DNA of 64,000 nucleotides from Bacillota bacterium (GTDB taxonomy: Bacteria > Bacillota > Clostridia > Lachnospirales > Lachnospiraceae): contig JAEXNR010000029.1 of NCBI GenBank assembly GCA_023439505.1, forward strand, positions 62,001 to 126,000. Reading direction: 5' to 3'. Made by a program: the position numbers and the translations under genes. The notes under the pieces were generated by a model that was not told the origin of the DNA, made no database searches, and was given only the letters and a program-made list of their open reading frames with translations. Shown piece after piece: positions 53,352-61,684 of the stretch; positions within the stretch are counted from its first letter, which is position 1, and each line of letters starts with the position of its first letter.

Positions 53352-53827
53352 TTGATATCAGCCTCCATTTTCATAATATTGCGTTCCATAATCCATGCCA
53401 TGAGTGAATTGTGATCCGATATCACCGCTTTTTGCATAACCAGTTCACCGATCAGTTTCATTAATTGTTCTCTGTACTGGGTAAGCAGATCTGCAGCCTT
53501 CTCCCGGTCCACATAATCAAGGGCCGTCAGCTGAAAGGAGAGCTCATCTGCAAAAACATTCCACTGTATCTCCTGCTGCATCCATACATCCAGTGTTTTC
53601 TTACCCTCCGTCGTCAGATTATATATCTTCTTATCCGGTTTATCCTCCTGAATCACTTCTTCACTCGTTACCAGTCCATCCCGTTCCAGACGGGTCAGGG
53701 TGGTATAGACCTGTCCATAGTTAAGCGTCCATTGCCCCGAGACCAGTTCTTCAAAGGCATTCTTTAAGTCATATCCATGCATTGCTTTTTTAGATAATAT
53801 CGCCAGAAATAAATGTTTAACTGCCAT
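53312..53827 (-). CDS. PadR-family transcriptional regulator
   Basis: 171 residues. N-terminal winged helix (about 1-85): LFLAILSKKAMHGYDLKNAFEELVSGQWTLNYGQVYTTLTRLERDGLV is the standard PadR opening. The C-terminal helical dimerisation region (about 95-171) includes the PadR-C-like NSLMAWIMERNIMKMEADIKWAESYL. It should repress its own operon and release on binding a toxic ligand. Two palindromes over the promoter support autoregulation. First gene of the operon. Confidence 0.93.
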   Translation of the reverse strand: MAVKHLFLAILSKKAMHGYDLKNAFEELVSGQWTLNYGQVYTTLTRLERDGLVTSEEVIQEDKPDKKIYNLTTEGKKTLDVWMQQEIQWNVFADELSFQLTALDYVDREKAADLLTQYREQLMKLIGELVMQKAVISDHNSLMAWIMERNIMKMEADIKWAESYLQNQTMH

Positions 53828-53840
53828 AAAAGCTCCTTCT

Positions 53841-53897
53841 TATATACTCGGTATATAACTATATACTGAGTATATAATATCATAGAATATCTGTCAA
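53841..53897 (-). promoter_or_regulatory. padR operon promoter with two PadR operators
   Basis: Minus strand: TTGACA (53892-53897), 17 bp, TATACT (53869-53874). Two 17-bp palindromes, TATATACTCGGTATATA (53841-53857) and TATATACTGAGTATATA (53860-53876), 19 bp apart; the second covers the -10 box. Confidence 0.7.
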
Positions 53898-53941
53898 CCT
53901 CTCTTTTCTATCTTATTGGACCTTCATGCCCACTTCCCGAT

Positions 53942-54880
53942 TTATTCTATTAAGCTCTGATCCTGAAATAAGCTGGATACAGCCATATCATAGTCCTTTA
54001 ATTTTTCCGATTTCTTTATCTTCTTTGCATATTTTTCATAGTCTGTGAACATAGGTATCATATAGAACCAGATTTCTTTCATTTTAAACAAGACATTTCG
54101 TTCGCCAAAGAGAATCTGTTGATACGCTTCATAGATCCGGTCATGAAAAGCTCTGATCACCGTCTTGTCCGGGTTACTATGGCCGGATATGCGGCCGATC
54201 AGGCCGGGATTGGCCAATAGCCCCCTTCCGATCATTACGGTATCTACCGATGGAAACTCGCTGCAAAATCGAATATAGTCTTCGCCGGTAAACAGATCAC
54301 CGTTATAGCACACAGGGTTCTTACTTAACGTCAGGGCATCCCGGAAAATGGGCAGATTGGGTTTGTTCTTATAGAAATCTTTTTGAATTCTGGGATGAAT
54401 GATCAGTTCCTTCATAGGATATTGATTAAAAATTTCAATCAGTTCATAAAATTCATCAGGACTGTCCTTTCCGATCCTGGTTTTAACTGAGATACCGGTA
54501 ACGGCTGCGGAAAATATTTCTTCCAAAAATGCATTCAGTTCTTCTTTTCTGGAAAGAAATCCGGAACCCTTATTCTTGGAAACGACAGTTCCTGACGGAC
54601 ATCCTAAGTTAAGATTGATCTCCTGATACCCCATCTGACTTAACTTACGGGATACATGAATAAAATCCTTGGCGTTATTCGTAAGCAATTGGGGAATTAA
54701 CTTAATACCCTGATTATGTTCCGGTAAAATATCATTCAGCTCTTTCGATTTCATATTCCCCCCCTGATTAGCCACAATAAAAGGGGAAAAGTATTGATCG
54801 ACGGAATGAAAAAGAGCATGATGCGCATTTCTGTAAATATATCCGGTGATGCCTTCCATCGGTGCGAAATAGTATCTCAT
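53942..54880 (-). CDS. tRNA-dihydrouridine synthase
   Basis: 312 residues. FMN-dependent Dus fold: YYFAPMEGITGYIYRNAHH (start), EINLNLGCPSGTVVSKNKGSGFL with the catalytic Cys (about 85-108), SVKTRIGKDSPDEF, LIIHPRIQKDFYKN, and VMIGRGLLANPGLI at the phosphate-binding end. It reduces uridine in tRNA D-loops. This is a short Clostridia subtype, and the target position is not assignable. AAGGAG lies 6-7 bases before ATG 54880; an ORF start 48 bp earlier is unsupported. Monocistronic. Confidence 0.9.
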   Translation of the reverse strand: MRYYFAPMEGITGYIYRNAHHALFHSVDQYFSPFIVANQGGNMKSKELNDILPEHNQGIKLIPQLLTNNAKDFIHVSRKLSQMGYQEINLNLGCPSGTVVSKNKGSGFLSRKEELNAFLEEIFSAAVTGISVKTRIGKDSPDEFYELIEIFNQYPMKELIIHPRIQKDFYKNKPNLPIFRDALTLSKNPVCYNGDLFTGEDYIRFCSEFPSVDTVMIGRGLLANPGLIGRISGHSNPDKTVIRAFHDRIYEAYQQILFGERNVLFKMKEIWFYMIPMFTDYEKYAKKIKKSEKLKDYDMAVSSLFQDQSLIE

Positions 54881-54964
54881 AGCAGTCTCCTTGATTTGAT
54901 TTATGATCCTGCCATTATTGTAACACATCTTTCTCCGGATTTGTAATCAGGTTGTGACCGGAAG

Positions 54965-57208
54965 TTACATCAGGGTATCATCCTTTAAGTGTTCCACCGG
55001 ATTCATCCGGTATACGCTCCTTCCCCCAAGGTAATAAGCGGCTTCTACTGCCCCGATTGTAACAGCGGCAAAGAGTACTACCGGAATGACCGGCATTTTT
55101 GCCACAAACTCTGATAACGGTATCATACTTGCATTCAGCGCCAATAGTACGATGGGTATATTGAGAAGCAGACTGATCAGGATTGGTCTTACCACCAAAA
55201 TCGTTGCTTCCAGCATCAGAATCTGTACCACTCCCCTGGGGGAAAGACCTATGCTGATATACCTTGCCAGCTCCCTTTTTCTCTGATAGATCAAACCCAT
55301 GGTATTGGATAAGATATTGGCAAGACCTATGATAATCAACAACCCCGCAAGACACCCCATCACCACCCTGTATACCTTACGAATGGTTATATTCCGCTGC
55401 TCAGTCTCTGCCCTGTTCTCAAAGAGAATCGGCTTTTGCAGTCCTGGTTCAGTCAAAAAGGTATTTTGTATTTCCGGAATTAAGTCTTCCTGATTCACCC
55501 GGATTGTATAGTTAACAGGGGCATCAAACAAACCGTTGATCATCCTGTTACACGTGCTTTCCGACATCAACTGTACAAGACTAAAGTTCTCATATTCCTC
55601 CCGGAGCTTTGGAAGCTGATCTGTGAAAGCGGCTATTCTTACCTTAACGTTCTGCTCCTTCGTCAAATCTGTTCCATCCTTTAGCTTCAGCTGTAGTGTT
55701 GTCTGATGCTCATTCTCCTTTAGAAACGGGATCATGATTTTATTTCGTCTGTTGCTGTTCCACTCATCCCAAACTGTATTAATTAAAACAACTCCGGGCT
55801 CTTCGTTTTCCTGGAACAAGTCAGAGGATATTTGGTTTTCTTCACAATATGCCAGGAAACTTTCGTCATCCAGTACCAGTAAGACTGCCTCGACCTGATA
55901 CCCGGTACCATTCCATATCATTCCCGTGTCTTTGAGATCATCCTGGCGGGTTTTTATGGATTGCACCAGCTTATCCTCCATCCTGTCTTCCGTAAGGGTG
56001 GTCTGCGCTGACATCCTTTGATAAGAAATACAGCTTCTGACGCCTGCCATCTTCCGGACCTTTGAAAGAATCTCATTTTGCGGGCTTGCCGGCTCTTCGG
56101 TGGTGACCATCAAATCCCATATGTTCTTATACCGTTCGAAGAAGGTGTACCCTGTACTGATTCCGGAGATTGCTTCCAGATTGAAGAAACTGACCAGCAC
56201 CAGGAACGACACCGTAAGGGAGAGGGTGGCGGTACGAAAAGCCTTTCTTCTTGTATACAGGGATTTTCCCGCCAGCTCTCCTTCTATTCCGAACAAACGG
56301 GAGCTTAGTCTTCCTTTCTTCTTTGACTTCCCAAAGGTTTGCTCTCCTTCGTATCGTATTGCCTCTAAAGGACTCAACCTGCTTAATTTTCTTGCCGGAA
56401 TCCTGGCCGAATACCATACCGTTGCCAGTGATAGGATCAAAGCCGTCAGCAGAACCAGCGGATGATAGCGAAAGACCAATGGAAAGGATCTTACAGAATC
56501 TGATACTTCTTTTATATAGATCATAAAAAGAAAGCATAAGCCTATCCCTGCTAATATGCCCAGAAATACCGGGATCAGGCACAGCGTAACGGCTTCAAAG
56601 GTCAGAACCAGCCTGATTTGTCCCGGTGTGGCACCAACGCTTTGCAGGATCCCCAATTGATGGACTCTGGCCGTCATGGATACACCGAACGCATTATGGA
56701 TCACAAGAATTAGGGATATCACGGACAGCAGCAGGATCATTCCATACACCACCAGAATTGTCGGCGGCTGATGTCCTTTGGCAAATATAAAATACTGGGT
56801 CATAAGTTTCTCGTGGTATTCCAGCTGTATTTCACTCCTGCCCCTATTCTCTGCCCCAAGCTTATGTACGATCCCCGGCATATCCCGGTATACCTTTGAG
56901 GGGTGAAGCAAGTAAAGGTATGCTGTTACTACTCCATCTGTTTCGCCGTTCTTTACTTCCACCATTTTTACGTTTGGAAAGCCCCTCATCGCTGATATGT
57001 CTTCCTCAGACAGATCTCCCGTGATTTTTGCATGCCATTCGCCTTCCTGCTGTTTGATCCTGGTTGTTTCATCGATCCATATATTATAAAAAACACCGCA
57101 GAGCAAAGACAAAAGGGCGGAGGCAATCAATGAGGCTATGAGTATGGAAATAGTAGATGCTTTATTCTCTTTTATATAACTTAAGGAATATTCTCTCCAA
57201 AGATTCAT
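54965..57208 (-). CDS. FtsX-family ABC permease with large extracytoplasmic domain
   Basis: 747 residues. TM1 (about 18-40); a short outer region; first FtsX block (about 150-270: TARVHQLGILQSVGATPGQIRLVLTFEAVTL, ending IPARKLSRLSPLEAIR). A second N-terminal-type helix follows (about 325-345), then an outer domain of about 250 residues (350-610) and a second FtsX block (about 625-735: YQRKRELARYISIGLSPRGVVQILMLEATIL, MNPVEHLKDD). Common in Firmicutes peptide-resistance or signalling exporters. It starts in a TAATG overlap with the ATPase stop. Confidence 0.9.
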   Translation of the reverse strand: MNLWREYSLSYIKENKASTISILIASLIASALLSLLCGVFYNIWIDETTRIKQQEGEWHAKITGDLSEEDISAMRGFPNVKMVEVKNGETDGVVTAYLYLLHPSKVYRDMPGIVHKLGAENRGRSEIQLEYHEKLMTQYFIFAKGHQPPTILVVYGMILLLSVISLILVIHNAFGVSMTARVHQLGILQSVGATPGQIRLVLTFEAVTLCLIPVFLGILAGIGLCFLFMIYIKEVSDSVRSFPLVFRYHPLVLLTALILSLATVWYSARIPARKLSRLSPLEAIRYEGEQTFGKSKKKGRLSSRLFGIEGELAGKSLYTRRKAFRTATLSLTVSFLVLVSFFNLEAISGISTGYTFFERYKNIWDLMVTTEEPASPQNEILSKVRKMAGVRSCISYQRMSAQTTLTEDRMEDKLVQSIKTRQDDLKDTGMIWNGTGYQVEAVLLVLDDESFLAYCEENQISSDLFQENEEPGVVLINTVWDEWNSNRRNKIMIPFLKENEHQTTLQLKLKDGTDLTKEQNVKVRIAAFTDQLPKLREEYENFSLVQLMSESTCNRMINGLFDAPVNYTIRVNQEDLIPEIQNTFLTEPGLQKPILFENRAETEQRNITIRKVYRVVMGCLAGLLIIIGLANILSNTMGLIYQRKRELARYISIGLSPRGVVQILMLEATILVVRPILISLLLNIPIVLLALNASMIPLSEFVAKMPVIPVVLFAAVTIGAVEAAYYLGGRSVYRMNPVEHLKDDTLM

Positions 57209-57900
57209 TATCTCACCGCCTTATCTGAAATAATTCTGCCATCTTCAATGGTGATCATCCGATTGGCCGCTAATGCAAGCTGTTCATCGTGGGTGATCAG
57301 GAGAATGGTCTGATTCAGATTTTTATTGGATATTTTCAATAGCTCGACAATTTCTCTGGAATTGTTCCGGTCAAGATTACCGGTGGGTTCATCCGCAAGT
57401 ACCAAGGCAGGACGATATAAAAGTGCTCTGGCGATTGCAGTTCTCTGCTGCTGGCCTCCGGATAATTGCCTTGGAAGACAGTCCAGCTTATCAGACAACC
57501 CCAGGGTCTCTATGATCTGCACAAAGAAATCCTCCTCCGGTTTTCGCTTATCTAACAGCATTGGCAGCATAATATTCTTTCTGACGCTCAGCGTAGGGAT
57601 CAGATTATAGAACTGATAAATCAATCCTACTTTCCTTCTTCTAAAGATCGCTGACTGTTCGGGCCGAAAGCCCGAAATATCCGTTCCCTCGATCAGAACC
57701 TTTCCCTGACTTGGTTGATCAACTCCGCCGATGATGTGCAGCAGCGTGGATTTTCCCGAGCCGGAGGCACCGGTAATGGCGATAAACTCTCCCTTTTCCA
57801 CCGACAAATCCACCTGCTTTAGGGCGGTAACTTTGTTATCTCCTGCACCGTAAATTTTTGTTAGAGACTCACATCTTAATATTTCCATAGGAATAACCAT
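57208..57900 (-). CDS. ABC transporter ATPase of the FtsX-type exporter
   Basis: 230 residues. Walker A GASGSGKSTLL, signature LSGGQQQRTAIARAL, Walker B LVLADEPTGNLD, LITHDEQL. MacB/LolD/BceA group. Two start codons are possible (57900 and 57888); AAAGGA stands very near the first and 13 bases from the second. Stop and downstream start share one base, so it is tightly coupled to the permease. It lies 88 bp after the histidine kinase gene. Confidence 0.95.
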   Translation of the reverse strand: MVIPMEILRCESLTKIYGAGDNKVTALKQVDLSVEKGEFIAITGASGSGKSTLLHIIGGVDQPSQGKVLIEGTDISGFRPEQSAIFRRRKVGLIYQFYNLIPTLSVRKNIMLPMLLDKRKPEEDFFVQIIETLGLSDKLDCLPRQLSGGQQQRTAIARALLYRPALVLADEPTGNLDRNNSREIVELLKISNKNLNQTILLITHDEQLALAANRMITIEDGRIISDKAVR

Positions 57901-57988
57901 GTCCTTTCTATAGACTGCAGACTTTGGGCAGCAGGCGCAGCGCCTTCACCCGATTCTATAGATAAGTTTATCATAGTTAAGTGACAGC

Positions 57989-59176
57989 TCAGTGACAGTA
58001 GAATCTGATTTCAAAGCAGGCTCCCCCTCCGGCATGATTCCCGGCACGGATCACACCATTTTGCTGTTCTATCAGGGCTTTTGACAGGGAAAGACCAATT
58101 CCTGCCCCGTCCTTACCCGTATTCCCCCGATAAAATCGTTCAAATAGATGGGGAAGATCTTTTTGGGCAAAGCCTTCCCCGGAATCCTCTATTTGAATTT
58201 GGGTATAAAGGGGGTTTTGATGATAAGAAAAGGTAATACTGCCGCCCTCCGGGGTATGTTCGGCACAATTTTTTACCAGATTGGTAAGCGCTTCTACACT
58301 CCACTCCAAATCCCCTTCATAACAGATCTCCGGGTCATTGGGCAGAATAACGTGAATCTGCTTCTGCCTGATCAGTACCTCCATCTCATCCACCGATACT
58401 TGAAGCATGGTGAAAACATTTACTCTCGTCCGCCCTAAGGGGAGCACCCCGGCATCTATTCTTGCAAGGGTTAAGAGGGCATTCACCAGTCGTTCCAGAT
58501 GCAGACTCTGTTTGCTAATCCGCTGAATATAGGTGTCATTTTCTTCGCCCACCAATAGCTGTGTCATTAAGGAGATGGAGGAAACCGGGGTCTTAATCTG
58601 ATGGGATATATCTGCAAGACTCTGTGCCAGATCATGATGTTCTTTCACAGCCGTCTCCTTCGTGATGGTAAGTTTCGTCATAGTCTTATATAATTCATCT
58701 TCCAGCCGTGAGAATTCATCTTCCTTATGAAGCGGAAGAACCGTTGCTTTGTCCTGATTCATTTTCTCCAGATAGTCTGTCACCCCCCGAATACCTGCCC
58801 GGTACCGGGATTTTACGTGAACCAGCAAAAGAAAGAGGAACAGAAAGACCAGGGGAATCAGAATACCAAAGCTCCCAGACAGGATCCGGTAATATTTGCT
58901 CTCGAAGGTTTTCCCACTGTAACCATAGGTGGAAAGGATGGTATTCTCTTTTAAATCCTGTGTTCTGTCATGAAGTGCATTCTCCTTGATCCACTGCACC
59001 AGTTCCTGTTCCTCCTGCGGGTACTTTGCCACAATATGATCTGTGAATGCAGACAGATTGTGATATTGATCCGATGCATATGCCCTTGTAAGAATTAACA
59101 GGATCACCATGCTGACAATCATGCCGCTGACGGATAACATCATAAGAAATATTGTAATTCGGTTTCTTCTTATCAT
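57989..59176 (-). CDS. Sensor histidine kinase
   Basis: 395 residues. TM1 (about 7-28), extracellular sensor of about 75 residues, TM2 (about 103-124), HAMP-like linker, DHp with phospho-acceptor His in DISHQIKTPVSSISL (about 188-202), and ATPase domain with N-box LTNLVKNCAEHTPEGG, G1 IEDSGEGFAQKDLPHLFERFYRG and G2 GAGIGLSLSKALIE. It has an outer sensor, unlike the BceS-type kinase elsewhere in the window. The start overlaps the regulator gene by 4 bp. Likely senses a peptide or envelope signal for the adjacent exporter. Confidence 0.93.
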   Translation of the reverse strand: MIRRNRITIFLMMLSVSGMIVSMVILLILTRAYASDQYHNLSAFTDHIVAKYPQEEQELVQWIKENALHDRTQDLKENTILSTYGYSGKTFESKYYRILSGSFGILIPLVFLFLFLLLVHVKSRYRAGIRGVTDYLEKMNQDKATVLPLHKEDEFSRLEDELYKTMTKLTITKETAVKEHHDLAQSLADISHQIKTPVSSISLMTQLLVGEENDTYIQRISKQSLHLERLVNALLTLARIDAGVLPLGRTRVNVFTMLQVSVDEMEVLIRQKQIHVILPNDPEICYEGDLEWSVEALTNLVKNCAEHTPEGGSITFSYHQNPLYTQIQIEDSGEGFAQKDLPHLFERFYRGNTGKDGAGIGLSLSKALIEQQNGVIRAGNHAGGGACFEIRFYCH

Positions 59177-59847
59177 TCCGGATCCTCCATGCGATAGCCA
59201 AGACTTCGCAGTGTCTTAATACAGGGTGGGTTGCCAAGTTTCTCCCGAAGCCTTTTCATAGAAACTGTCAGGGTATTGTCATTCACGAAGTTTCCCTTCC
59301 TGTCCCATATTGCTTCCAGGATCTGCTCCCTTGTCAGGGTATGATTTTTATTTTCCAACAGCAGAAGAAGCAGTTCATATTCTGCAGAGCTTATGGTCAC
59401 TTCCTGTTTCTCATGATATACCTTCCCGCTGTTCTTATCTAAGGAAACCGGTCCGCATACCAGCAGCGCCCCTCCCTTGTTGCCTGCGCGCCGAAGCACT
59501 GCTCTGATTCTGGAATATAATACCTCCAGGTGAAAGGGTTTCACAATATAATCATCCGCCCCTGCCTCAAAACCCTGAAGCATGTCCCTGTGATCTCCCC
59601 GTACGGTAAGAAAAATAATCGGCAGGTCCCTCCACATTCCCCTGACCCATGTACATAATTCCTCCCCCGTACCATCGGGCAGATTCCAGTCCAGGATAAG
59701 CATGGAAGGAAGTCTTTTCTGCAGATATTCTTTTGCTTCCACCATCGCCTTTACCGTATGCAAAACCATGTTTTTATTTTGCAGGTAATTTTGAATGCCC
59801 GCTGCTATGTTGTCATCATCCTCTACCAATAGAATTGTTTGCTCCAT
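59173..59847 (-). CDS. OmpR/PhoB-family response regulator
   Basis: 224 residues. Receiver: LLVEDDDNIAAG, phosphorylated Asp in MLILDWNLPDGTG, Thr in FLTVRGD and Lys in YIVKPFHLE. Winged helix (about 125-222: ISSAEYELLLLLLENKNHTLTREQIL, NFVNDNTLTVSMKRLREKLG). Partner of the overlapping kinase and probable activator of the ATPase-permease pair. The ATG at 59847 has AGGA 8 bases upstream; upstream in-frame ATGs at 59856 and 59871 are alternatives. Confidence 0.95.
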   Translation of the reverse strand: MEQTILLVEDDDNIAAGIQNYLQNKNMVLHTVKAMVEAKEYLQKRLPSMLILDWNLPDGTGEELCTWVRGMWRDLPIIFLTVRGDHRDMLQGFEAGADDYIVKPFHLEVLYSRIRAVLRRAGNKGGALLVCGPVSLDKNSGKVYHEKQEVTISSAEYELLLLLLENKNHTLTREQILEAIWDRKGNFVNDNTLTVSMKRLREKLGNPPCIKTLRSLGYRMEDPE

Positions 59848-59994
59848 ATGTATCATCCTATCCTTCCACATAATGGTCCGTTTAGTGCGGACCTTACCTT
59901 TCTTCCTATTCGTACCGGGACATACGCGTGGGCATATCCCGTTCTATTTGAGTATATAAGATCTTCCAGCAAATGTAAACATGTGGGGTGTATG

Positions 59995-60039
59995 CAAAAA
60001 TACCCTGCCAAACATAATTGCTATATTTGACAAGGTATT
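59995..60039 (-). terminator. Intrinsic terminator of the DUF6323-like gene
   Basis: A 14-bp stem including two G-U pairs (59999-60012 with 60026-60039), 13-base loop, then TTTTTGC on the minus strand. Confidence 0.7.
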
Positions 60040-60076
60040 TCTTGATCGTCCTATCTGTATACCTGGAACATATGGA

Positions 60077-60637
60077 TCAGTACGTATCTTCCAGCTTCAT
60101 TTTATAAACTTCATACTCCCATCTTGTCTCCTCTGACAGCCTATCATACGCATTCTCTGTATCCCGCAGCGAATATTCGTCCCGGAGTCTTGACTGCATC
60201 TGACTGTGGTCCTTTGTACGGGCTGCTTTGGCAAAGCGCTCCAGGCAGGTACTGTTGAGATAATCCAGATCTCCAAAGCAGATCTCTTCGAATTGTTTTC
60301 TCATAAATTGAAGTAATTCGTCGTCGGTTAATTCCTCCTGTGCTTCGTTCTTATACGCATAGAATATTTCCTGTAATTCAGACAGAACTTCTGTGTAATT
60401 ATCCTGACTGATATACTGGGAATCGCAAAATAAATCAATGATCCCGGGTAAGACTCCCTCACCGAACTCAACCCGTTGATTTTCTTGCAGCGCTTGTGTT
60501 CGGACAGCCATCAGATGCATCACATCTTCCGGTAACAAAATAAGTCCGTACTGTTCTGTTTTACGATTACAGTCCAGTACTTTTTCCAGCGCCTGTTTTT
60601 GCTGACCTGCCAATATCAATCCAAACATATCATCCAT
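60077..60637 (-). CDS. Uncharacterised cytoplasmic protein (possibly DUF6323)
   Basis: 186 residues, mostly helical and acidic, no membrane helix or signal. Segments: ILAGQQKQALEKVLDCNRKTEQYGLILLPEDVMHLMAVR; ILPGI-like LPGIIDLFCDSQYISQDNYTEVL; a C-terminal RDEYSLRDTENAYDRLSEETRWEYEVYKMKLE. From memory this resembles DUF6323, which tends to be encoded next to a DUF6179 gene; no such neighbour is visible here. ATG 60637 has GGGAGG 5 bases upstream. Own promoter and terminator. Function unknown. Confidence 0.7.
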   Translation of the reverse strand: MDDMFGLILAGQQKQALEKVLDCNRKTEQYGLILLPEDVMHLMAVRTQALQENQRVEFGEGVLPGIIDLFCDSQYISQDNYTEVLSELQEIFYAYKNEAQEELTDDELLQFMRKQFEEICFGDLDYLNSTCLERFAKAARTKDHSQMQSRLRDEYSLRDTENAYDRLSEETRWEYEVYKMKLEDTY

Positions 60638-60694
60638 GATAGCCTCCCTCCGCTTTCTGCCGAAGCAAAAAGTAACTCTGATCATTTTATACCT

Positions 60695-60755
60695 ATTTTA
60701 TTATTTTGCCCTGTTTTTTACAAGTCTTGTAAATCAGAAAGGCGCATGGTATAAT
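60695..60755. promoter_or_regulatory. Mirror-image divergent promoters sharing a palindrome
   Basis: Palindrome TTTACAAGTCTTGTAAA (60717-60733) contains both -35 boxes. Minus: TTGTAA (60718-60723), 17 bp, TAAAAT (60695-60700), for the DUF6323-like gene. Plus: TTGTAA (60727-60732), 17 bp, TATAAT (60750-60755), which has no coding gene downstream. Confidence 0.6.
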
Positions 60756-60761
60756 TAAGTT

Positions 60762-60839
60762 AAGAAATCAGTGTTTTCACGAAGGCATAACGAAAAACAC
60801 GCCGCGTACCCGCTTAAGGTATTCGTGGCGTGTCTTTTT
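60762..60839 (+). ncRNA. Candidate small RNA of about 78 nt
   Basis: A good plus-strand promoter (-10 TATAAT at 60750-60755) is followed 40 bases later by a terminator hairpin ACACGCC/GGCGTGT with CTTTTTA after it on the same strand. No reading frame with a ribosome site lies between. GTGTTTT (60771-60777) can pair with AAAACAC (60794-60800), which overlaps the terminator arm, so two exclusive folds are possible. Alternatively the hairpin only ends the ABC operon from the other side. Confidence 0.3.
60793..60839 (-). terminator. Intrinsic terminator of the DrrAB-like operon
   Basis: ACACGCC (60797-60803) pairs with GGCGTGT (60827-60833); TTTTT follows on the minus strand (60793-60797) and CTTTTT on the plus strand. 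Confidence 0.75.
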
Positions 60840-60846
60840 ATGTGGC

Positions 60847-61683
60847 TTAGCTCCACAACGCGCTGGCATCATTGGCGCTTCTGTTGAGTCTGGAGAAATC
60901 GGTTTTTACAAAGGACCTGGTGGACAATACCAAAAAGATCACACCGATCAGGATAAATATGACAAATGACATGATAGGAGTTACCGTAAATCCGTTAATC
61001 TCAATTACCAATCCCTCATTGACCAGATCCTTTAATGGCATATCCGCTTTTTCCAGAACAATCATACGAAAAAATGCCGTCGCATATGTCATCGGATTCA
61101 GATAAGCGATATACTTTAATAAATCGGGCAGCATGGACAGGGGAATATAAGCACCGGAGATAAACGTCAGCGGCATTGTCACGGCTGTCTTAATAATCTG
61201 AAAGGTCTGACCGCTTCGAACCTTGGTAGCCATATATAATCCTACTCCGGAGAATACAAGACCCACACAAATCATCGCAATCAGAATTAAAACAGGGGTG
61301 ATCCAGGAAGTGAATTTAATTCCGATAAATAATCCGATCACCAGAATCATCAAACCCTGCAGGGTAGATACCGTAGCCGCAGATAATAACTGACCGATGG
61401 CAACAGCCAGCCTTTTGGCCGGGGATACCAAAACTTCCTTCATAAATCCACTTACCATATCATCCACAGTCGTTGAAGCAAGGTTAAGGGATCCCTCGAA
61501 CACCGTAGTGATGATAACACCGGAAAGCATATAGGCTATGGGATTATCAATATAATCATTTTTAAAGATTGCGCCAAATACATATACAAAGAAAAACGGG
61601 AATACAAGGGAAAAAATCAAGCCGGTTTTATTTCTGATAAAGGCCTTTAATCCTCTTTTCCACAATGCCAGTATGGTATTCAT
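60847..61683 (-). CDS. ABC-2 type exporter permease (DrrB-like)
   Basis: 278 residues, six membrane helices. N-terminal LWKRGLKAFIRNKTGLIFSLVFPFFFVYVFGAIF is typical of ABC-2 permeases, as is the central LTFISGAYIPLSMLPDLLKYIAYLNPMTYATAFFRMI motif. Probably exports a drug, lipid or polyketide-like molecule; substrate unknown. It starts 1 bp after the ATPase stop and is followed by a terminator. Confidence 0.93.
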   Translation of the reverse strand: MNTILALWKRGLKAFIRNKTGLIFSLVFPFFFVYVFGAIFKNDYIDNPIAYMLSGVIITTVFEGSLNLASTTVDDMVSGFMKEVLVSPAKRLAVAIGQLLSAATVSTLQGLMILVIGLFIGIKFTSWITPVLILIAMICVGLVFSGVGLYMATKVRSGQTFQIIKTAVTMPLTFISGAYIPLSMLPDLLKYIAYLNPMTYATAFFRMIVLEKADMPLKDLVNEGLVIEINGFTVTPIMSFVIFILIGVIFLVLSTRSFVKTDFSRLNRSANDASALWS

Positions 61684-61684
61684 T

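Noticed and set aside
57901..57988. Repeated TCTATAGA words between kinase and ATPase genes
   Set aside because: Short palindromic words in an 88-bp gap without stem stability or T tract; judged chance.
61119..61139. GGGCAGCATGGACAG inside the DrrB-like gene as another leader repeat copy
   Set aside because: Only about 11 bases match, there is no GGAGG, and it lies within a conserved coding segment.
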